Assembly (NCBI GenBank): GCA_002371495.1
Contig: DFIX01000013.1
Location: 39,309 to 66,192, forward strand
Direction of reading: 5' to 3'
Length of the DNA stretch: 26,884 nucleotides
Source of the DNA: Eggerthellaceae bacterium UBA3686
GTDB taxonomy: Bacteria; Actinomycetota; Coriobacteriia; Coriobacteriales; Eggerthellaceae
Below the pieces are notes generated by a model. That model was not told where the DNA came from and ran no database searches. It saw only the letters and a program-made list of their open reading frames with translations. Positions 1 to 10,419 of the stretch are shown piece by piece (position 1 is the first letter of the stretch; each line of letters begins with the position of its first letter). The translations under genes and the position numbers were made by a program.

Positions 1-1065
1 TGTTGCGGTTGATGACGCGGCGATACAGGTCGTTGAGGTCCGACGTCGCGAAGCGGCCGCCGTCGAGCTGCACCATCGGGCGCAGGTCGGGCGGGATGAC
101 CGGAATAACGTCGAGGATCATGTCGGAAGGCTTGTTCGACGACTTCAGGAAGGCGTCGACGACCTTAAGGCGCTTGATGGCCTTGGCGCGCTTCTGGCCC
201 TTGCCCGTCTCGATGACCTCCGAGAGCTCCTTGGCAGTTTCCTCCAGGTCGATGGCGTCGAGCAGGTCGCGCACGGCCTCGGCGCCCATGCCGCCCTTGA
301 AGTACTCGCGGTAGTTCGCGCGCATTTCGCGGTACAGCGCCTCGTCGCTGACGAGCTGCTTGGGATAAATCTTCTGGAACGCTTCGAACGCATCCTGGCG
401 AAGGGCCTTGCGCTCGTTGAACTCCTCGTAGATCTCGGCGATCTCTTCCTCGACCTCTTCGGGAGTCATGCGCTCCTCGTCATCGATGTCATCGATGAAC
501 TCGTCGTCTTCCGGCACGTAGTCGGTGGACAGGCGGCGCGTCGACTCGATGATGCGGTCGCGCTCGGCATCGAGCTCCTCGAGATCGGCAGCAAGCTCAT
601 CGCGCAGCTCGTCGAGGTCCTCTTCACGCGCCTCGGCATCGACCGAGGTGACGATCGAGCTGGCGAAATACAGGACTTTCTCGAGGTCCTTCGGGGAGAT
701 ATCGAGCAGATAGCCCAGACGGCTCGGGCTGCCCTTGAAGTACCATATGTGGCTGACGGGGGCCGCCAGCTCGATGTGACCCATGCGCTCGCGGCGCACC
801 TTGGCGCGAGTGACCTCGACGCCGCAGCGCTCGCAGACAATGCCCTTGAAGCGCACGCGCTTGTACTTGCCGCAGGCGCATTCCCAATCGCGGGTCGGGC
901 CGAAGATCTTCTCGCAGAACAGACCGTCTTTCTCGGGCTTGAGGGTGCGGTAGTTGATGGTCTCGGGCTTCTTCACCTCGCCGCGCGACCAGCTGCGGAT
1001 ATCCTCGGCAGACGCGAGGGAAATGCGGATGGCATCGAAGTTAGTGACGTCGTATTCGGTCGTCA

Positions 1066-1066
<1 letters not shown>
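1..1066 (-). CDS. rpoC: RNA polymerase subunit beta' (5' part, cut by window edge)
   Basis: This is the N-terminal 355 residues of the largest catalytic subunit of RNA polymerase. The start is the ATG of a TAATG overlap with the rpoB stop, so the two subunits are translationally coupled. The N-terminal zinc-binding domain is clear: C63 and C65 in WECACGKYKR, then C78 and C81 in VCERCGVEV. It is followed by the conserved GHIELAAPVSHIWYFKG block, a long acidic coiled-coil-like segment around residues 140-235, and the clamp/rudder segment GGRFATSDVNDLYRRVINRN at the window edge. The catalytic NADFDGD motif lies beyond the window. The identification is certain; the gene is truncated only by the window boundary. 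Confidence 0.98.
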
Positions 1067-4605
<3,539 letters not shown>

Positions 4606-4660
4606 GAGCCCTTTCCTCCTTCATGAACACCAAAATTTCCGCAAAAATGCACAGTTGAAT

Positions 4661-4689
4661 AAAATATTATGCCCATAGGTCCGTGTCAA
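4661..4689 (-). promoter_or_regulatory. sigma-70 promoter of rpoBC
   Basis: On the minus strand a perfect -35 TTGACA (4684-4689) is followed, 17 nt later, by TATTTT (4661-4666). The predicted start is near 4654, giving a leader of about 50 nt that ends in the AGGAGG of rpoB. The surrounding DNA is clearly more AT-rich than the genes. Confidence 0.75.
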
Positions 4690-4765
4690 GAACTTTTTTT
4701 AGAAAGTGTGGGGGTTTGCTGTAGTTTTTAGCCTGCGAACTGGGTTAACGGACGTGATTTCTCCG

Positions 4766-6064
4766 CTATTCAAACCATTCTTGCCCGACGACTTTCTCAG
4801 TCGTATCGGCAAGCCATTTGACGGGGTCCTTCTTGTCGGTCAGCGCCCTGTTCTTCTTGGCTACATCTGCCGGGTAGTCGTCAAGCGCGTAGACCGAGAA
4901 TTCGTCGCGCTCGGCATTCGAATGGAAAACGAGAGGCGTCCACTTTACGTTTTCGACCGAAACGTCAGCGGAGCCTTCCTGGCGCACGAAATCGCAGCTG
5001 AGCATGCCCTCGAGCACGTTCTTGTCGTAAGGCTCGTCGTGATCGGCCAGGAAGTTGCCCAGCGAGAACGCCACGAGCGTGCGATGCCCCGAGCCTGTGG
5101 AATTTGACACCCACTTCATGGGGCCGATGACATGCGGATGCGATCCCAGAACAACGTCGACGTCCAGATCGGCCAGGAACTGGGCGAGGTCGACCTGCTC
5201 TTCGTCGGCCTCCATCAGGTTCTCGGTCCCCCAATGCATGGCCACGAGCACGACGTCTGCAACCTGACGCGCGCGCTCGACGTCTGCGGCGATCCGGTCC
5301 TTGTGGATGAAGTTCACGGCGTATTCCGGAAGGGAGTCTTCGGTGTAGTCGTTCACCCCGTACGTGTAGTTGAGCAGGGCGAAGACGATACCGTTGCGCT
5401 CTTGCGTGGCTATGCGCTCGTACTGCTCGGCGGTGACGGCCGTTCCCGTGAACGCAACGGGCTGCTTTTCCCATATCGCCAAGGAATGGTCGAGTGCGCC
5501 GAAATAGCCCCAGTCGTAGGAGTGATTCGTCGCCGAAGCCACGAAATCGAAACCGGCATCGACAACCGCGTCGGCCATTTCGTCGGTGGTGTTGAAGCTC
5601 GGATAGCCGTTCGGCCCGATGTCGTTGCCGCCTATATGGGTCTCCTGGTCAATATAGGCAAGATCTGCCGCTTCTATATAGGGTTTAACATGCTCGAACA
5701 GCGAGGTATAGTCGTACTTGCCATCATCTTCGTCGCCGGCCTTCTTGTCGGCGTACAGCCCTATGGTTTCGTTGGGAAGATTGTCGCCCACGGCTACGAA
5801 CGACACCGTAGCAGCGCTGGTCGGATGCTCGCGCGCTTCTTGCTGTGCCCCAACGTACGCTCCCGACCGCTCCTCCGCACTTGCCGACTGCGCAGGCTCC
5901 GATACAGCCTTAGCACCCGATCCGCCTGCCTCTTCCCCACTCGGAAGCGCCAACGCAACGATGACGGCTATCGCAACAACGGCGCACGCGGCAATGAGTG
6001 CGCCCGAGAACAAGCTCACCCGCGGCCGCCGCCCTTGCGCCGGTATTGTCGTGATCTTCGCCAT
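4766..6064 (-). CDS. CapA/PgsA-family membrane-anchored metallophosphatase-like protein
   Basis: A 432-residue protein of the CapA family (poly-gamma-glutamate synthesis protein CapA/PgsA/YwtB, calcineurin-like fold). A short basic N-terminus is followed by one membrane helix (about residues 17-41) and a low-complexity Ala/Ser/Glu linker, so the domain should lie outside the cell. The family blocks are VAVGDNLPNETIG (D94), the DLAYIDQETHIGG strand, ASATNHSYDWG, VLVAMHWGTE and the metal-binding GSHPHVIGPMKW. The substrate is not shown by the sequence: no capB/capC/pgsB ligase genes are nearby, so a cell-surface polymer or phosphoester role is inference. There is no Shine-Dalgarno before the ATG, and a strong extended -10 box ends 6 nt before it, so the mRNA is probably leaderless. 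No clear terminator separates it from rpoB. Confidence 0.85.
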   Translation of the reverse strand: MAKITTIPAQGRRPRVSLFSGALIAACAVVAIAVIVALALPSGEEAGGSGAKAVSEPAQSASAEERSGAYVGAQQEAREHPTSAATVSFVAVGDNLPNETIGLYADKKAGDEDDGKYDYTSLFEHVKPYIEAADLAYIDQETHIGGNDIGPNGYPSFNTTDEMADAVVDAGFDFVASATNHSYDWGYFGALDHSLAIWEKQPVAFTGTAVTAEQYERIATQERNGIVFALLNYTYGVNDYTEDSLPEYAVNFIHKDRIAADVERARQVADVVLVAMHWGTENLMEADEEQVDLAQFLADLDVDVVLGSHPHVIGPMKWVSNSTGSGHRTLVAFSLGNFLADHDEPYDKNVLEGMLSCDFVRQEGSADVSVENVKWTPLVFHSNAERDEFSVYALDDYPADVAKKNRALTDKKDPVKWLADTTEKVVGQEWFE

Positions 6065-6070
6065 GGGGTA

Positions 6071-6079
6071 AGTATATCA
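6071..6079 (-). promoter_or_regulatory. extended -10 promoter giving a leaderless capA-like mRNA
   Basis: The minus strand reads TGA-TATACT (6079-6071), an extended -10 element, then TACCCC, then the ATG at 6064. Transcription starting 6-7 nt after the -10 would begin on or next to the A of the start codon. No purine-rich ribosome binding site is present, which agrees with leaderless translation. Confidence 0.6.
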
Positions 6080-6125
6080 GCCAGCCTCTAACAGCAAAAC
6101 AGTACCCGCACACACCATCCCACCG

Positions 6126-6237
6126 CGTTTTCGCAGGCGGGGGCGCGCTCCGGCTTGGCTTCGGCTTAACCTATATGGATTATCAGGAACAGCGCCTGCA
6201 GAATCGCCGGAGTCACGCCCCCGCCTGCGAAAACGCT
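6126..6237 (-). repeat. Variable-arm palindromic element, copy A
   Basis: A perfect 21-bp inverted repeat (6126-6146 with 6217-6237) encloses an inner 7-bp stem (CTCCGGC/GCCGGAG) and a loop of about 50 nt. Read on the minus strand the core is TGA-CTCCGGC-GATTCTGCAGG ... TAGGTTAAGCCGAAGCCAA-GCCGGAG-CG. The same core occurs at 6308-6417 and 19068-19177, but the outer 10 bp of the arms here (TTTTCGCAGG) differ wholly from those copies while still pairing with each other. It lies about 60 bp upstream of the capA-like promoter. I do not recognise the family. Confidence 0.85.
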
Positions 6238-6307
6238 ACGCTGTATGCAGGATACCCCTATCTAGCGCACGAACCAATGATGCCTTTTCCGTTCTGGGTC
6301 AACGGAG

Positions 6308-6417
6308 CGCTCTCCTGGGCGGAGGCGTGACTCCGGCGATTCTGCAGGCGCTGTTCCTGTAATTTTCTTAGGTTAGCCGAAGCCAAGCCGGAGAGCGCCT
6401 CCGCCCAGGAGAGCGCG
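6308..6417 (+). repeat. Variable-arm palindromic element, copy B
   Basis: Second copy, in the opposite orientation to copy A and 70 bp from it. The arms 6308-6328 and 6397-6417 pair perfectly over 21 bp; the outer arm is GCG-CTCTCCTGGG and the inner arm CGGAGGCG. The core starts TGACTCCGGCGATTCTGCAG and ends AGCCGAAGCCAAGCCGGAG. A conserved flank CGCGGCGGGACG follows the right arm, as in copies A (CGCGGTGGGATG) and C. In this copy the flank also makes a GCGGCG-GGA-CGCCGC hairpin (6416-6430). It lies downstream of the ubiB-like gene, which is transcribed towards it. Confidence 0.85.
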
Positions 6418-6484
6418 GCGGGACGCCGCAATCGGAGGGCCTTTTTCAATTGCAAGCGATTCGCGAAAGGAGCATCTTACTCAC

Positions 6485-6573
6485 GTCACCTGCGGCGAAC
6501 GATGTCATAACTAGGGATTGTCCCTAGTTATGACAAGACGCCCTTGTGCAGGTCACCTGCGGCGGACGATGTC
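6485..6573. repeat. REP-like palindrome between 22-bp direct repeats of the ubiB-like 3' end
   Basis: A perfect 14-bp inverted repeat (6504-6517 with 6521-6534, core CTAGGGA-TTG-TCCCTAG) lies between two 22-bp direct repeats, 6485-6506 and 6552-6573, which differ at one base. The second repeat is the end of the ubiB-like reading frame (DIVRRR-stop), so the first is a spare copy of that gene end. The 45 bp between them also hold a small ACAAG/CTTGT dyad. The arrangement looks like insertion of a small non-coding palindrome with a long target duplication, or a slippage duplication. Confidence 0.7.
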
Positions 6574-8205
6574 GATGAACACCCAGAGTGAGAGGACGAA
6601 TGCACCTAGGAAGCCGAAGAACGGGATGAAGCCGACGCCGAGGAAGGGCCCGGCGCCCGTGGCCCGCGCGTACATGCTCGAGCCGATGAACAGGCCCGCT
6701 ATGACGATTGAAAGCGTCAGACGATTTACGATTTTCGATAGCGCGGCCATGGGCTCTTCGGACCCGAGCATCTCCATGTTCATCTTGAACTGGCCGCGGG
6801 TCAGCATGTGCATCAGCTCGCCAGAATACGCCGATGCCTGCATGACGCCTTCCGAGGCGTTGTGCATGTCGATCAGCGTGTCCTGCACGGCGTTCTGTAC
6901 GCGCTCGAACGGGTTGCCGGAACGGGCTATATGGGCATTGATTATGTTAATAATGCTGTCATTGGGTATGAAATCGGCAATGGTGCCCTCCATCGTGACG
7001 ATTCCCTTCGACACGTTGGTCACCGACGAGGGCAACGTTACCTTGCTCATGCGCGTGAGCTGCATGACGTCTGCGAGCATCTGGCCGATATCGAGGTCCG
7101 CAACGTCGCACGAACCGTAATTTGCCACGATAAGGTCCAGGTCGGCCAGGAAACGTGAATGGTCGATGCCGGCAATGACCTTACTTTCGGCAAATGTGAA
7201 CAACGCGTCTTTGAGTTTTGCCGAGTCCTTGAGGCCTACCGCTTCGATTATCTTGCCAAAACCGGCGCGCTCGGCCGGCGTCAGGCGGCCCATCATGCCC
7301 AAATCAATGTAAACGACCTTGCCGCCGCGCACGATGATGTTACCGGGATGCGGATCGGCGTGGAAGAAGCCGTGCTCGAGAATCTGCGTCGCATAGTTGT
7401 CGAGCATCTTCTCGCCGATTTCGAACAGGTCGTACCCTGCCTCCCGAAGGGCATCGTGGTCGTAGATGGGGATGCCCTCGATGTACTCCATGACCAGGCA
7501 ATGCTCGCTGCAAAGGTCGGGGTAGACTTTCGGGCAGTCTATGAACGCGACGCGCTCGTTCATGCGCTTGAACTGCATGAGGTTTTCGGCCTCGCAGTCG
7601 AAATCCGTCTCTTCCAGGAACGTCTTCCAGATCTCCTCGACCACCTCGGCGAAGTTGAGCATCTGGTTGTTGGGCAGGAAGCGCGACATCCGCGCGACCA
7701 GCATGCGCATAACGTCGATGTCTTGCGCCATGGTCGTCTGCACACCCGGGCGCTGCACCTTCACGGCCACGACATCGCCGTTCACGAGGCGCGCCTTATG
7801 AACCTGCGCAAGCGACGCACTTCCAAGTGGTTTCGGGTCGACCGCATCGAATTCCAACCCGAAGCGCTCCCCGTAAATGTTGTTCAGCGCCGCCAAAACC
7901 TCGTCGAAGGGCAACGGGTCGCATTCGGTCTGGAGCTTGGCGAGTTCCTCGCAGTACGCTTTGGGAAGAATCTCGGACCGGGTCGAGAGCGTCTGGCCGA
8001 TCTTCACGAACGAAGGTCCCAGGTCCTCGAGCAGCGCACGGAACTCCTCGGGGGTAAAGCCCCTGAGAACATGATGTTTTTTGGCAATCGCCAGTATCTC
8101 GCGCAACCTACGCGAGCGCGTTTTGCTATTCAGATCGAAGCGTTTCTCGGGATCGACTTCGGAGCCTTGCCCGAAAAAGTGCTTGAGGAGCGTATTCGAG
8201 GGCAT
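6553..8205 (-). CDS. ABC1/UbiB (AarF) family atypical kinase
   Basis: A 550-residue member of the ABC1/ADCK/UbiB family, protein-kinase-like ATPases that support quinone or other isoprenoid-lipid metabolism. Family hallmarks are the KxGQ motif (FVKIGQTLS, about residues 67-75), the Ala-rich loop LGSASLAQVH that replaces the glycine-rich loop, VAVKVQRPG with the kinase Lys, the catalytic FFHADPHPGNI and the DFG-like YIDLGMMGRL. Two C-terminal membrane helices (about 500-518 and 523-545) anchor it. In an obligate anaerobe the likely link is menaquinone, which is inference. It follows the phasin-like gene by 28 bp and probably shares its promoter. The start has no good ribosome binding site. Its final codons are duplicated downstream at 6485-6506. 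Confidence 0.9.
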   Translation of the reverse strand: MPSNTLLKHFFGQGSEVDPEKRFDLNSKTRSRRLREILAIAKKHHVLRGFTPEEFRALLEDLGPSFVKIGQTLSTRSEILPKAYCEELAKLQTECDPLPFDEVLAALNNIYGERFGLEFDAVDPKPLGSASLAQVHKARLVNGDVVAVKVQRPGVQTTMAQDIDVMRMLVARMSRFLPNNQMLNFAEVVEEIWKTFLEETDFDCEAENLMQFKRMNERVAFIDCPKVYPDLCSEHCLVMEYIEGIPIYDHDALREAGYDLFEIGEKMLDNYATQILEHGFFHADPHPGNIIVRGGKVVYIDLGMMGRLTPAERAGFGKIIEAVGLKDSAKLKDALFTFAESKVIAGIDHSRFLADLDLIVANYGSCDVADLDIGQMLADVMQLTRMSKVTLPSSVTNVSKGIVTMEGTIADFIPNDSIINIINAHIARSGNPFERVQNAVQDTLIDMHNASEGVMQASAYSGELMHMLTRGQFKMNMEMLGSEEPMAALSKIVNRLTLSIVIAGLFIGSSMYARATGAGPFLGVGFIPFFGFLGAFVLSLWVFIDIVRRR

Positions 8206-8233
8206 TGTCTGCGGTCTTGCCTATTGCGCGGCG

Positions 8234-8650
8234 TTACGCCTCTTCGGTTCCTACTGCTTCTGCAGCTTCCTCGACGGCCTCTTCCACGGCGTCGGCAACA
8301 TCCTCGACGGCTTCGACCTCGGCTTTGGCTTCGGCCGGCTCGTCAGCAGCCTTCGCGGCATCGGCCTTGTTCTGCGCTTCGGCAAACTCTGCAGCTTTTG
8401 CGGCAAACGCCTCGCGCTCTTCAGGGCTCATGGTCTTCATGACGGCTTCGAGCGAGCTCTCGCGCACGCCCTTCGTGGCGTCACCGGCCTTGCGACGGAG
8501 CTCCTCGTTGAGCTCGCGGCCCTGGTCAAGCGTCAGCTCGCCCTTCTCGACAAGCTGGTCGACGATCTCTTTTCCCTTTTCGCCGGTATAGGCCATAATG
8601 CCGATCCCTGCCAGGAAAATGCTCTTCAAACCATCGCCTATGTTTGCCAT
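8234..8650 (-). CDS. Phasin-family (PHA-granule-like) small protein
   Basis: The preferred start is the ATG at 8650 (MANIGDGLKS...), 5-6 nt after AAGGAG, giving 138 codons; a longer frame to 8689 has no ribosome binding site. Residues 8-50 (IFLAGIGIMAYTGEKGKEIVDQLVEKGELTLDQGRELNEEL) resemble the short phasin-like proteins often annotated beside UbiB homologues. The rest is a charged helix and a low-complexity Ala/Glu tail from about residue 85, probably coiled-coil or disordered. Phasins coat polyhydroxyalkanoate granules, but no PHA synthase is visible here, so a lipid- or membrane-surface role with the UbiB-like kinase is only an inference from their adjacency. Confidence 0.7.
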   Translation of the reverse strand: MANIGDGLKSIFLAGIGIMAYTGEKGKEIVDQLVEKGELTLDQGRELNEELRRKAGDATKGVRESSLEAVMKTMSPEEREAFAAKAAEFAEAQNKADAAKAADEPAEAKAEVEAVEDVADAVEEAVEEAAEAVGTEEA

Positions 8651-8710
8651 GCTGGCTCCTTTCGCTCCGGCGCAAACGCGCACTTCCACCCTGCAGTTCT
8701 AACAGTTCAC

Positions 8711-8738
8711 ATGATAGCGCTCGAACCCGCGCTCGCAA
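8711..8738 (-). promoter_or_regulatory. Predicted sigma-70 promoter of the phasin-ubiB operon
   Basis: The minus strand has TTGCGA (8733-8738), a 16-nt spacer, and TATCAT (8711-8716). The start would be near 8704, with a 54-nt leader ending in AAGGAG before the ATG at 8650. It separates this operon from the REP-like palindrome upstream. Confidence 0.5.
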
Positions 8739-8758
8739 CTCGAAGTTCCCCGGCGAAT

Positions 8759-8799
8759 AAAAATGTGAGAAAAGGGTCAGACCCTTTTTTCACATTTTT
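8759..8799. repeat. REP-like palindrome AAAAGGGT-CAG-ACCCTTTT (terminator-like)
   Basis: A 19-bp inverted repeat with one G.T pair (8759-8777 with 8781-8799) around a CAG loop. The ends are AAAAATGTGAG and CACATTTTT, so either strand ends in a run of T and it could act as a bidirectional terminator for the NYN gene on the minus strand. A half copy, TCTGACCCTTTTCGC, is at 8825-8839, directly before the NYN stop. Palindromes with a GGGTCAGACCC centre are common as REP-type repeats in many bacteria; that link is recalled, not tested. Confidence 0.7.
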
Positions 8800-8841
8800 G
8801 GTTTGCCTGAATGCAGAAAGACATCTGACCCTTTTCGCGCT

Positions 8842-9384
8842 CTACTGACCATCGCGAAGGGCTTTGAGCTTGGCGAGGGTCTCGGAGTCGATGCGCTCGG
8901 CAACTGTTCGCTTCTGAGCGACTTTCGGAGACTCGTCAAGGCGCACCTCGTCGTAGTAACGGTCAACCTCTATGCTGAAGCCTTCGGCGCTCATGCGGTC
9001 AACGCCCAGGCCGAAAACCGTATCCTGAATGGTCGCGTCGCTCGTGACGACCATGACCTCGTATCCGTTCTCGCGCCCTTCGAAGGCAAGCTTCTCGATG
9101 ACTTTGTCCGCTGACGAGCCCGCAGCCGAGAACACAACGCGCACGCCGCCAACCATCTGCGCCTCGCCCGTGGACTCGACGTTTCCGCCGCCATCGAATA
9201 CCACTGTCGCGCGCCATTCCTTCCCCGAGAAGTGCACGACATCGTTGACGAGCATCTCGCGGGCGCGGTTGAACCAATCGTGCTCGTAGTCGGGCATGGA
9301 AAGTGACAGGTTCTTGTACCGGCTGCCCGAGCGCAGCACATTGAACCCGTCGACAATCAGCAATCTCTTACGATCTTTAGGCAT
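8842..9384 (-). CDS. YacP-like NYN-domain RNA endonuclease
   Basis: A 180-residue protein of the YacP/Rae1 NYN (PIN-like) family, which in Bacillus cleaves ribosome-bound mRNA. It opens with the family strand LLIVDGFNVLRSG, whose Asp is an expected metal ligand. Further acidic positions are in VVFDGGGN, SSADKVIEKLA and MVVTSDATIQD. The length matches the family (about 170-180). It lies downstream of the rlmB-like gene, and the rlmB-yacP order is conserved in many Gram-positive bacteria, which supports a role in RNA or ribosome maintenance. A 152-bp gap with an imperfect hairpin separates the two. The ribosome binding site (GGAAC) is weak. Confidence 0.88.
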   Translation of the reverse strand: MPKDRKRLLIVDGFNVLRSGSRYKNLSLSMPDYEHDWFNRAREMLVNDVVHFSGKEWRATVVFDGGGNVESTGEAQMVGGVRVVFSAAGSSADKVIEKLAFEGRENGYEVMVVTSDATIQDTVFGLGVDRMSAEGFSIEVDRYYDEVRLDESPKVAQKRTVAERIDSETLAKLKALRDGQ

Positions 9385-9443
9385 GGCTGTTCCGTTTCGA
9401 AATCAACAAAATCCCAAATGGGAGCTCCCGCTTTTGGATGCCA

Positions 9444-9503
9444 AGCGGGATACCCCTCTTTGTCACCCGGCTGCCTTGGGGTGTTAAAGAGAAGTATCCT
9501 GCT
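9444..9503. repeat. Intergenic imperfect hairpin
   Basis: AGCGGGATAC (9444-9453) pairs with GTATCCTGCT (9494-9503) with one G.T, then CTCTTT pairs with AAAGAG and CACCC with GGGTG. The 60-nt dyad fills most of the gap between the rlmB-like stop and the NYN start. It could attenuate or process the joint transcript; there is no adjoining T-run. Confidence 0.5.
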
Positions 9504-9536
9504 CGACACATTGTTTCACCTGCTTGGCGGCTGTCA

Positions 9537-10283
9537 TCACCAGTTTTGGCGGAGCCACTCGTACATGCAGGCGGTAGCGGCTTGGGCGACGTTGAGCGAG
9601 CCGACTTGGCCCATCATGGGAAGGCGCCCTGCCATGTCGCAATGCTCGAGTACCAAGTGCGAAACACCGTCGTGTTCGTTGCCAACGACGAGCGCGATCT
9701 TGCCCTTGAGGTTGACGTCCCACAGCTCGTTTTGGCTGTGCTCGGTTGCCGCGCATGCCCAGAACCCGTCCTTCTTCAAGCGGTCGAGCGTCGAGGGGAT
9801 GTTGGCCGTCTGCGAAATCGGAAGATGCGCCACGGCTCCCGCCGAGCTCTTGTAAGTCGAAGCCTCGACGCGTCCGCTGCGCTTGTTGGGGATGATCAGC
9901 CCCGACGCGCCGACGGATTCTGCCGAGCGAATGATGGCCCCGAGGTTGCCTGCATCGGTGATGTGGTCGCACACAACGATCAGCGCACGCCCGTCATGCG
10001 CATCGGCGTACGCGTTCGCATCGCCCACGATGTCGCCTACGCCCACATAGGGAAACGGCTTGGTCTCGGCCATGACGCCTTGATGGCTTCCCCTGGCCGA
10101 TTTCTCATCGAGCTCTGCGCGCGGCACGAGAATAACGGGAATGTCGCGCTGACGCGCCTTGCGCCGTATGTCCTCGAGCATCGGCTCGCGCTTGGCGTTG
10201 TCGGCGAGCAGGATCTTCTTCAGGGGCACGTCGGTGCGCATCGCTTCGATGACCGGACGCTTTCCCTCTACGTAATCAGGCAT
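9537..10283 (-). CDS. rlmB: RlmB/TrmH-family 23S rRNA 2'-O-methyltransferase
   Basis: A 248-residue SpoU/TrmH methyltransferase of the RlmB type, which uses S-adenosylmethionine to methylate the 2'-O of a guanosine in 23S rRNA (G2251 in E. coli). The N-terminal substrate-binding domain has VEGKRPVIEAM and the SHQGVMAE block. The C-terminal SPOUT knot has the three SpoU motifs: DAGNLGAIIRSAESVGASGL, VVGNEHDGVS and LPMMGQVGSLNVAQAATA. The start has AGAGGTG 5 nt upstream. Motif 2 reads GNEHDG where GSEGxG is commoner, a mild deviation. The exact nucleotide target is inferred from family resemblance. Confidence 0.88.
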   Translation of the reverse strand: MPDYVEGKRPVIEAMRTDVPLKKILLADNAKREPMLEDIRRKARQRDIPVILVPRAELDEKSARGSHQGVMAETKPFPYVGVGDIVGDANAYADAHDGRALIVVCDHITDAGNLGAIIRSAESVGASGLIIPNKRSGRVEASTYKSSAGAVAHLPISQTANIPSTLDRLKKDGFWACAATEHSQNELWDVNLKGKIALVVGNEHDGVSHLVLEHCDMAGRLPMMGQVGSLNVAQAATACMYEWLRQNW

Positions 10284-10319
10284 GAAACACCTCTCGTTCG
10301 AGTTTCAAATCAGTGCGAA

Positions 10320-10328
10320 AGTGTAACA
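10320..10328 (-). promoter_or_regulatory. Possible extended -10 promoter of rlmB
   Basis: The minus strand shows TGT-TACACT (10328-10320), an extended -10 form, with no convincing -35. The start would be near 10313, leaving a leader of about 30 nt to the ATG at 10283. Confidence 0.35.
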
Positions 10329-10419
10329 CGCCCGCTGCAACGCAGCGCATTTCCGCACGAATGCACCACGTGCCGAATGCCCGTATCGCCTTGCCGGATA
10401 AGGCTGCCGCAAAGTCAAA

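Noticed and set aside
6416..6447. Possible intrinsic terminator: GCGGCG-GGA-CGCCGC hairpin with a TTTTT tract
   Set aside because: The T-run starts 12 nt after the stem and lies on the plus strand, where no gene ends; the stem is better explained as part of the conserved flank of copy B.
8327..8345. GGCTTTGGCTTCGGCCGGC, similar to the core of the variable-arm palindromes
   Set aside because: It lies inside the low-complexity Ala/Glu tail of the phasin-like gene and lacks the arms, the TGACTCCGGC block and the loop motif; a chance match.
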